Of a DNA stretch of 64,000 bases, positions 59,449 through 64,000 are shown piece after piece. The notes under the pieces are model-generated. The model made no database searches and was not told where the DNA came from. It worked only from the letters and a program-made list of their open reading frames with translations. A program made the position numbers and the translations under genes. Position 1 is the first letter of the stretch. Each line of letters opens with the position of its first letter. The DNA is from Arthrobacter pascens (GTDB taxonomy: Bacteria; Actinomycetota; Actinomycetes; Actinomycetales; Micrococcaceae): contig NZ_JAFHKT010000139.1 of the NCBI RefSeq assembly GCF_017052465.1, positions 45,811 through 109,810 of the forward strand, in the 5' to 3' direction.

Positions 59449-60941
59449 CGGCGGCGCGCCCGCCGTCGTTCGTTGCTCGCCAGGCCCTTGGTGAGGGGCC
59501 GCGCCAGGGTGTCTCCAAGCACAATCCCTCCGGCCACGCCGAACACAATGGCCCCGGCGCTGAGCATCCCGCCGGCACCCAGCAGGATCTCGGATTCCTC
59601 GATGGTCAGCACGTACATCGACCGGAATATGGTGAGCCCGGGCAGAAGGATCAAGCCGGCTGGCACGGCGACCACCAGCTGCGGGGCGCCCATCTTCAGC
59701 GCCACCACACGGGCCAGCAGGCCGATCACGACCGCCGCCACAGCCGGTGAAAAGCGCGGCCCGACGGCGAGTGATTCCGCAGCGATGAGCGCCAGGTGCC
59801 CGATGACGCCGACACCTGCCGTCGGAAGCAGCAGCTTCCAGTCCGTCTGTTCCGTGATGCCGATGGCCACGACGGCGATGGCCACCATGATCACCTGCGC
59901 CCACAGCGGATACGCGGGCGGGAAAGACTCCGTGACGTCGATGGGTTCCATGCCGATCCTGTCCCCCACCACGAACGCTACGGCGATCCCGGCAACGAGC
60001 GCCCCGAACGTCAGCAGCGTGGACAGGAACCGGCCTGCCGCCGTGACGGGGAAGCCGTTGATGGCGTCTTGCACCGAGGACACGAGCCGGCCCGTGGGCA
60101 GCAGCAGCAGGATGCCGCCCACCACCACAATGGCCGGGGCAAGCTGGATCCCCACGGGGCTGCCGAACCGCCACAGGAGCAGCGCGATGATGGTGACCAC
60201 GAAGGAACAGGCCGCCGTGATGAAGAAGTCCGGTGTCCGCCAGCGGCCCAGCTTCCGGGCCAGCAGGCTGATCAGCAGGTTGGATGCGAAGGCGACCGCC
60301 GACGCCCCCGGGCCGCCGCCGATCACGCCCACGAACAATGCCGAGAACACAGCGAACGCGACCGTGACCATCCAGCGCGGGAACGGCTTGGGGCTGCGGA
60401 CGATCTCGTCCAGGCGCCGGACGGCCTCGTCCCTGCCGACCCCGCCGGCCACGATGTCGGTGACGAGCTGGTGGACTTTTGCCAGGCCTGCGTAGTTGTT
60501 GGTCCAGGAGCGCACCACGCGAAGCAGCGCTATGGGCGTTTGGTCCGGGGCCGCGTAGTTGATGCCCACCGACTGGTTGGTGATGTCCACCTCGATGTTG
60601 CTCAGGCCGAGCGCCGCGGTGACAGCGATGATGCTGGTTTCCACTTCGAGGGCGCCTGCGCCGTACCGGAACATCGATTCGGCGAGCCGCAGCGCGAAGT
60701 CCATGGTCTTCCGCGCCGACGTGTCGACGCCGGCCACCTGGATCATGGGGTTGGCGTAGGGGCTCCCGGTGAGCCGGTCCACGATGCTCAGCGGCGCCGT
60801 AGGCGGGTTCTCCCCTTGCACCAGGCGGCGCAGCATGCGCTTGGCGGCGGCGTTCTGGCGCAGCTGCGAAGCGGTCAGCGGCTGCGTCTTGGGCAGGCCG
60901 TCACTGATGGGGCGCCCGGCTCCTTCGGGTTTCTTCTCCAC
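59445..60941 (-). CDS. ThrE-family threonine/serine exporter
   Basis: 498 aa. A cytoplasmic N-terminal domain (about 80-190, MDFALRLAESMFRYGAGALE, VEVDITNQSV-like LSNIEVDITNQS) fits ThrE_1/DUF1212. About ten helices follow (for example WMVTVAFAVFSALFVGVIGG, VVTIIALLLWRFGSPVG). The last part contains ThrE_2-like helices (GLILLPGLTIFRSMYVLTIE). A single-chain ThrE fusion like this is known from Corynebacterium glutamicum for threonine and serine efflux. Serine-degrading and glycine genes lie near, in keeping with serine homeostasis. GTG start, 49 bp downstream of the FemAB gene. Confidence 0.9.
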   Translation of the reverse strand: MEKKPEGAGRPISDGLPKTQPLTASQLRQNAAAKRMLRRLVQGENPPTAPLSIVDRLTGSPYANPMIQVAGVDTSARKTMDFALRLAESMFRYGAGALEVETSIIAVTAALGLSNIEVDITNQSVGINYAAPDQTPIALLRVVRSWTNNYAGLAKVHQLVTDIVAGGVGRDEAVRRLDEIVRSPKPFPRWMVTVAFAVFSALFVGVIGGGPGASAVAFASNLLISLLARKLGRWRTPDFFITAACSFVVTIIALLLWRFGSPVGIQLAPAIVVVGGILLLLPTGRLVSSVQDAINGFPVTAAGRFLSTLLTFGALVAGIAVAFVVGDRIGMEPIDVTESFPPAYPLWAQVIMVAIAVVAIGITEQTDWKLLLPTAGVGVIGHLALIAAESLAVGPRFSPAVAAVVIGLLARVVALKMGAPQLVVAVPAGLILLPGLTIFRSMYVLTIEESEILLGAGGMLSAGAIVFGVAGGIVLGDTLARPLTKGLASNERRRARRR

Positions 60942-60989
60942 TCCGGCCTCCCTCCATGCGTTGCCTTGGTTTATTTGTTGCTGCCAGTC

Positions 60990-62078
60990 CTAGTAGAACT
61001 GCTTTCCCGTCCGGCGGGTGTACACCTGCCGCGCCACCCGTTCGCCGGCGGCCATCCAGGCCTTGTACTTCAGCGGGCTGATGACCTGGTCGTAGCAGCC
61101 CACGAAGTCCGTGACGGTCTTGCTGAAACTGGTCTTGAAGAGGCCCAGCCCATGGAACGGGTTGGACGTGTCCTTCAGCTGGTCGCTGGGCGGGGTGCCG
61201 CAGAAGTCGTATTCCGTGCAGCCAAGTTCCTTGACCTGGTTGATTGCCGTCCACTGCACGAGGTGCGAATCGCCGTACTGGCTGCGTTTCTGCAGGGACC
61301 CTCCGTCCTTATAGGTGCCCTTGCGTCCGTAGTTGATGACGAAAGCTCCCACCGAGGGGACGCCGTTCTCGTACACGAACAGGAGCCGTCCCTGGCCGCG
61401 CTTGATGAAGTTGGTCCAGAACTGGCGGTAGTACTCGTACTCCCGGACCCGGACCTGCGACTTCGCCTCCACGGTGGTGGTCATGAGCCCGTACATGGCA
61501 CGGAAGTTCTCTTCGCTCGGTTCCACGTTGTGCACCTCAACGCCTTCGCGGATGGCGCGGCGGACCGCGTTCCGGCCGCGGGAGTGCAGGTTGCGGAGCA
61601 GCTGGTTCTCCTCGGGGGAAATATCCAGGAGGGCGGTGGAGTCGTTGGGCTGCAGGTTGTGGGTCTTGACCAGCCCCGCCCCTTCGATGACCTGCCGGGC
61701 CTGGTCGCTGAGCACGATGTCCGGCTCGATCTTGATGGCGAAGACGCCCAGCCGCGCCCTCCTGACGAAGTCCTCGTTGGCTTTGGCGATGCCGGGAATG
61801 TCTTCCACGTCGGCTACATCCGGTCCCTTGATGAGGTACCAGAGCTTGCCCAGCACCGGAAAGCTCTTTTCCAGGACGAGGTTGTAGCTGAGGTAGTCGG
61901 CGGTTTCGTAGACCAGGTGGAGGGTTTTCCAGCCAAAGTGCTGCTTGACGTCAGCGAAGGCCTCTGACTGAAGGAGGTTTCCGCCATTCGGATTCGCGGT
62001 GACGTGGGAATCCCAGTTGGCGACCTCCTCGGAGGTGGCAAAGCGGGCAGTGAATTCTCGCAAGTGTGCCGTGTCCAA
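60990..62078 (-). CDS. FemAB-family peptidoglycan bridge aminoacyltransferase
   Basis: 362 aa, no signal or TM segment. Two GNAT-like domains as in FemX: NWDSHVTANPNGGNLLQSEA with FADVKQHFGWKTLHLVYE at the start, YLIKGPDVADVEDI, then RGRNAVRRAIREGVEVHNVE, VREYEYYRQFWTNFIKRG and the YKDGGSLQKRSQYGDSHLVQ catalytic-domain pattern. It transfers an amino acid from tRNA to the peptidoglycan precursor, consistent with the interpeptide bridges of Arthrobacter. The TTG start at 62078 is uncertain, since a TTG five codons later (62063, MREFTARF) matches relatives better. Confidence 0.9.
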   Translation of the reverse strand: MDTAHLREFTARFATSEEVANWDSHVTANPNGGNLLQSEAFADVKQHFGWKTLHLVYETADYLSYNLVLEKSFPVLGKLWYLIKGPDVADVEDIPGIAKANEDFVRRARLGVFAIKIEPDIVLSDQARQVIEGAGLVKTHNLQPNDSTALLDISPEENQLLRNLHSRGRNAVRRAIREGVEVHNVEPSEENFRAMYGLMTTTVEAKSQVRVREYEYYRQFWTNFIKRGQGRLLFVYENGVPSVGAFVINYGRKGTYKDGGSLQKRSQYGDSHLVQWTAINQVKELGCTEYDFCGTPPSDQLKDTSNPFHGLGLFKTSFSKTVTDFVGCYDQVISPLKYKAWMAAGERVARQVYTRRTGKQFY

Positions 62079-62183
62079 TCTTCGCGTACGTGTCTGCAGC
62101 TGGTGCCCGATGAGGCAGCCTCAAGTCTATCCGTCCAGCACGTGCCCGCGCCGAATGCCCGGCGTCGCCAGTGTTGCGTCTGT

Positions 62184-63596
62184 TCAGCACTCCACGACGT
62201 TGACGGCGAGGCCGCCCATGGCCGTTTCCTTGTACTTCGAGCTCATGTCCCGGCCGGTTTCCCGCATGGTGACGATCACCTCGTCGAGGGAAACCCGGTG
62301 CGAGCCGTCCCCCCACAGCGCCATCTTGGCGGCGTTGATGGCCTTCGCGGCAGCGATCGCGTTGCGTTCGATGCAGGGCACCTGGACGAGCCCGCCGATG
62401 GGATCGCAGGTCAGGCCGAGGTTGTGCTCCATGGCGATTTCCGCGGCGTTCTCCACCTGTGACGGCGTGCCGCCCATGACCTCGGCCAGGCCCGCGGCAG
62501 CCATGGACGACGCCGAACCCACCTCGCCCTGGCAGCCCACCTCTGCGCCGGAGATGGATGCCTGCTCCTTGTACAGGACTCCGATCGCGCCGGCGGTCAG
62601 CAGGAACTTCACCACGACGTCGTTCCGGTCCTGCTGGCTTGCCGTGTCCATGCCGGGGGCGAAGTGCAGGGCGTAGTACAGCACCGCCGGGATGATGCCC
62701 GCTGCGCCGTTGGTGGGGGCGGTCACCACCCGCCCGCCGGTGGCGTTTTCCTCGTTGACGGCCAGGGCGATGAGGTTGACCCATTCCTGCCAGTACTTGG
62801 GGTCCCGGTCCTTGTCCTCCTTCAGGAGGCGTTCGTGCCAGTCGGGCGCACGACGGCGGACCTTCAGTCCGCCGGGCAGCAGCCCCTCACGCTTGAGGCT
62901 GACCTGCACGCAGCTTTCCATCACCGAGTAGATGTGGAGCAGGCCTTCGCGGATTTCCTCCTCAGAGCGGGAGGCGCGTTCGTTGACCAGCATGATCTCG
63001 CCGATGGACAGCCCCTTGGACTGGCAGCGGCCGAGGAGTTCCGCGGCGGTGCGGAACGGCAGGGGCAGTTCCTTCTTGGATTCCTCGAGTTCCTGCTGTG
63101 CCGCGTCCTCTTCGCCCTCGCGGACGATGAAGCCGCCGCCAACGGAGAAGAAGGTCGCCTCGTGGAGGACCTCGCCGGCGGCATCGAAGACCGTAAACGT
63201 CATGCCGTTAGTGTGCCGCGGCAGGATTGTCAGGGGACGCAGCACCATGTCCTTGACGCCGTAGGGCAGGGGAACACCGTTCCCATCGCCAGCACCGGCG
63301 AGCTGCAGCATGCCGGTTTCCGCGATCGCGGCGAGCCGGTCCTCCACCTCATCGGGCAGGATCAGCTCGGGGTGGAAGCCTTCGAGCCCGAGCAGGATCG
63401 CGGTCATGGTGCCGTGGCCATGCCCCGTCGCCGCCAGCGAACCGTACAGGTCCACCCGCAACGACGCCACGCGGTCCAGCCTGCCGGAAGACTTCAGCTC
63501 TTCGGCGAAGACCGCGGCGGCCCGCATCGGTCCCACGGTGTGTGAACTGGACGGCCCTATTCCGATGGAAAAAAGGTCAAAGACTCCAACGGCCAT
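62184..63596 (-). CDS. sdaA: L-serine ammonia-lyase, iron-sulfur dependent (single chain)
   Basis: 470 aa, the fused beta-alpha form. The N-terminal (beta) domain starts [20 protein letters not shown] with [17 protein letters not shown]. The catalytic [4Fe-4S] cysteines of the alpha domain are in [34 protein letters not shown] and the final Cys of VNVVEC, which is thought to occupy the active site before substrate binds. It deaminates L-serine to pyruvate and ammonia. AGGAT lies 6-7 nt before the ATG. It is downstream of glyA, separated by about 240 bp of structured DNA. Confidence 0.96.
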   Translation of the reverse strand: MAVGVFDLFSIGIGPSSSHTVGPMRAAAVFAEELKSSGRLDRVASLRVDLYGSLAATGHGHGTMTAILLGLEGFHPELILPDEVEDRLAAIAETGMLQLAGAGDGNGVPLPYGVKDMVLRPLTILPRHTNGMTFTVFDAAGEVLHEATFFSVGGGFIVREGEEDAAQQELEESKKELPLPFRTAAELLGRCQSKGLSIGEIMLVNERASRSEEEIREGLLHIYSVMESCVQVSLKREGLLPGGLKVRRRAPDWHERLLKEDKDRDPKYWQEWVNLIALAVNEENATGGRVVTAPTNGAAGIIPAVLYYALHFAPGMDTASQQDRNDVVVKFLLTAGAIGVLYKEQASISGAEVGCQGEVGSASSMAAAGLAEVMGGTPSQVENAAEIAMEHNLGLTCDPIGGLVQVPCIERNAIAAAKAINAAKMALWGDGSHRVSLDEVIVTMRETGRDMSSKYKETAMGGLAVNVVEC

Positions 63597-63740
63597 AAAT
63601 CAATCCTAACTAGACAAGTCATCGGGTGGGGTGGGAGCCGGACATCCTCTGCATGCTCGGTCGCGAAGACGCCCGCTGCGCGGACGTGACGCTCCCTTAG
63701 ACGCATGCTGCCGGATGCCCGGCCCCCTCCGAGGGGCCGA

Positions 63741-63808
63741 CAGGCCGCGGTTTTCGAAAGCGTGCGTCAAAGCGACGAAGGAGCAGCACGCGTGAAAACT
63801 GGGGCCTG
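63741..63808. repeat. Extended imperfect inverted repeat between glyA and sdaA
   Basis: Three nested pairings: CAGGCC / GGCCTG, GTTTTC / GAAAAC and GCGTGC / GCACGC, with small bulges and an apical loop of about 20 nt containing CGACGAAGGAGCA. A short GGCCCC hairpin lies beside it (63721-63738). The rest of the 240-bp gap holds further short inverted repeats but no gene. Confidence 0.6.
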
Positions 63809-63836
63809 CCGGACCCGGAGCCAGCGCCGTTGGAAG

Positions 63837-64000
63837 TCAGCCGAAGTTGGCAACCGACGGGTAGAGCGGGTGCGCGGCGGCTAGTGCCTCGACCCTTGAA
63901 CGCAGGCCGGACAGGTCGGTTCCGGCGTCGGCCATCAGTGCCTCGGCGATGATGTCCGCCACCTCTTCGAACGCCGCCTCACCGAAACCGCGGGTTGCCA
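63837..64000 (-). CDS. glyA: Serine hydroxymethyltransferase, C-terminal end (partial)
   Basis: Only the last 54 codons are in the window. The translation reads [20 protein letters not shown], then [20 protein letters not shown] and VANFG before the stop. The TRGF-x5[12 protein letters not shown] helix and the LRxRV-ALxxxHPLYP end are the C-terminus of GlyA. The enzyme interconverts serine and glycine with tetrahydrofolate. Its location upstream of sdaA on the same strand links glycine and serine turnover. The call rests on a short segment. Confidence 0.8.
   Translation of the reverse strand, partial: ATRGFGEAAFEEVADIIAEALMADAGTDLSGLRSRVEALAAAHPLYPSVANFG

Noticed and set aside
63770..63800. 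CGACGAAGGAGCA, resembling the core of a glycine riboswitch, near glyA and sdaA
   Set aside because: It is on the strand opposite to both genes, and the paired P1/P2 elements and second conserved block of the aptamer are missing.

Overview
The window is high-GC DNA (roughly two thirds G+C) with a gene complement typical of a soil actinobacterium of the Micrococcaceae, most likely Arthrobacter or Pseudarthrobacter. The support is a DtxR/IdeR-type iron regulator, a bacterial XPB helicase beside its Helicase_C_3 partner, an actinobacterial-style solo groEL with CIRCE, actinobacterial DUF families (DUF3027, DUF3263, DUF6314, DUF6457), NlpC/P60 and M23 wall hydrolases behind ydaO-type c-di-AMP riboswitches, and several apparently leaderless genes with a TANNNT -10 box 6-7 nt before the start codon. 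It is chromosomal: no integrase, transposase, phage gene, plasmid function or CRISPR array is visible.

Layout. 1-1.7 kb: end of an inositol catabolism operon (iolC plus a Cgl0159-type gene). 1.9-3.3 kb: a tautomerase and an ArsR regulator/SRPBCC pair whose promoter holds 13-bp tandem repeats. 3.5-5.6 kb: sucCD. 5.9-10.1 kb: a lipoprotein, pcrA, and an inositol-phosphatase-like gene. 10.2-12.8 kb: membrane proteins, tRNA-Arg(CCT), DUF6314 and a Nudix hydrolase. 12.9-15.7 kb: a secreted galactose oxidase homologue with an intact copper site. 15.8-19.4 kb: an ABC exporter and an ABC-F protein. 19.6-21.8 kb: an HTH protein with two paralogous seven-helix membrane proteins (function unknown). 22.1-24.4 kb: a polar amino acid ABC importer. 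24.5-27.5 kb: a GH38 alpha-mannosidase. 27.7-31.7 kb: molybdenum cofactor genes fdhD, moeA, DUF6457 and mobA with an HNH nuclease gene at the head.

31.9-34.9 kb: three secreted peptidoglycan hydrolases, two with c-di-AMP riboswitches. 35.1-37.2 kb: dtxR and serC. 37.4-42.9 kb: DUF3027, a cold-shock protein, a small membrane protein, Helicase_C_3 protein and XPB. 43.0-45.2 kb: a two-component system. 45.3-46.6 kb: a WXG100 protein and an RNase HI fused through a tandem-repeat linker to a DUF4440-like domain. 46.8-48.4 kb: groEL. 48.7-51.5 kb: an orphan amino-acid-type binding lipoprotein coupled to a cold-shock gene, a LytR_C protein and DUF3263. 51.6-58.4 kb: ung and a 2020-residue Ig/fibronectin surface protein. 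58.6-64 kb: an iron-regulated siderophore-interacting flavoprotein, a ThrE-like exporter, a FemAB-like transferase, L-serine ammonia-lyase and the end of glyA.

Links within the window: the DtxR protein encoded here is the obvious regulator of the siderophore-interacting gene, whose iron box covers its -10. SerC, SdaA, GlyA and the ThrE-like exporter touch serine/threonine metabolism, and FemAB, NlpC/P60, M23 and LytR_C proteins touch the cell wall. The most likely undescribed items are the HTH/paired 7-TM cassette, the RNase HI-repeat-DUF4440 fusion, and the layered regulation of the wall hydrolases.
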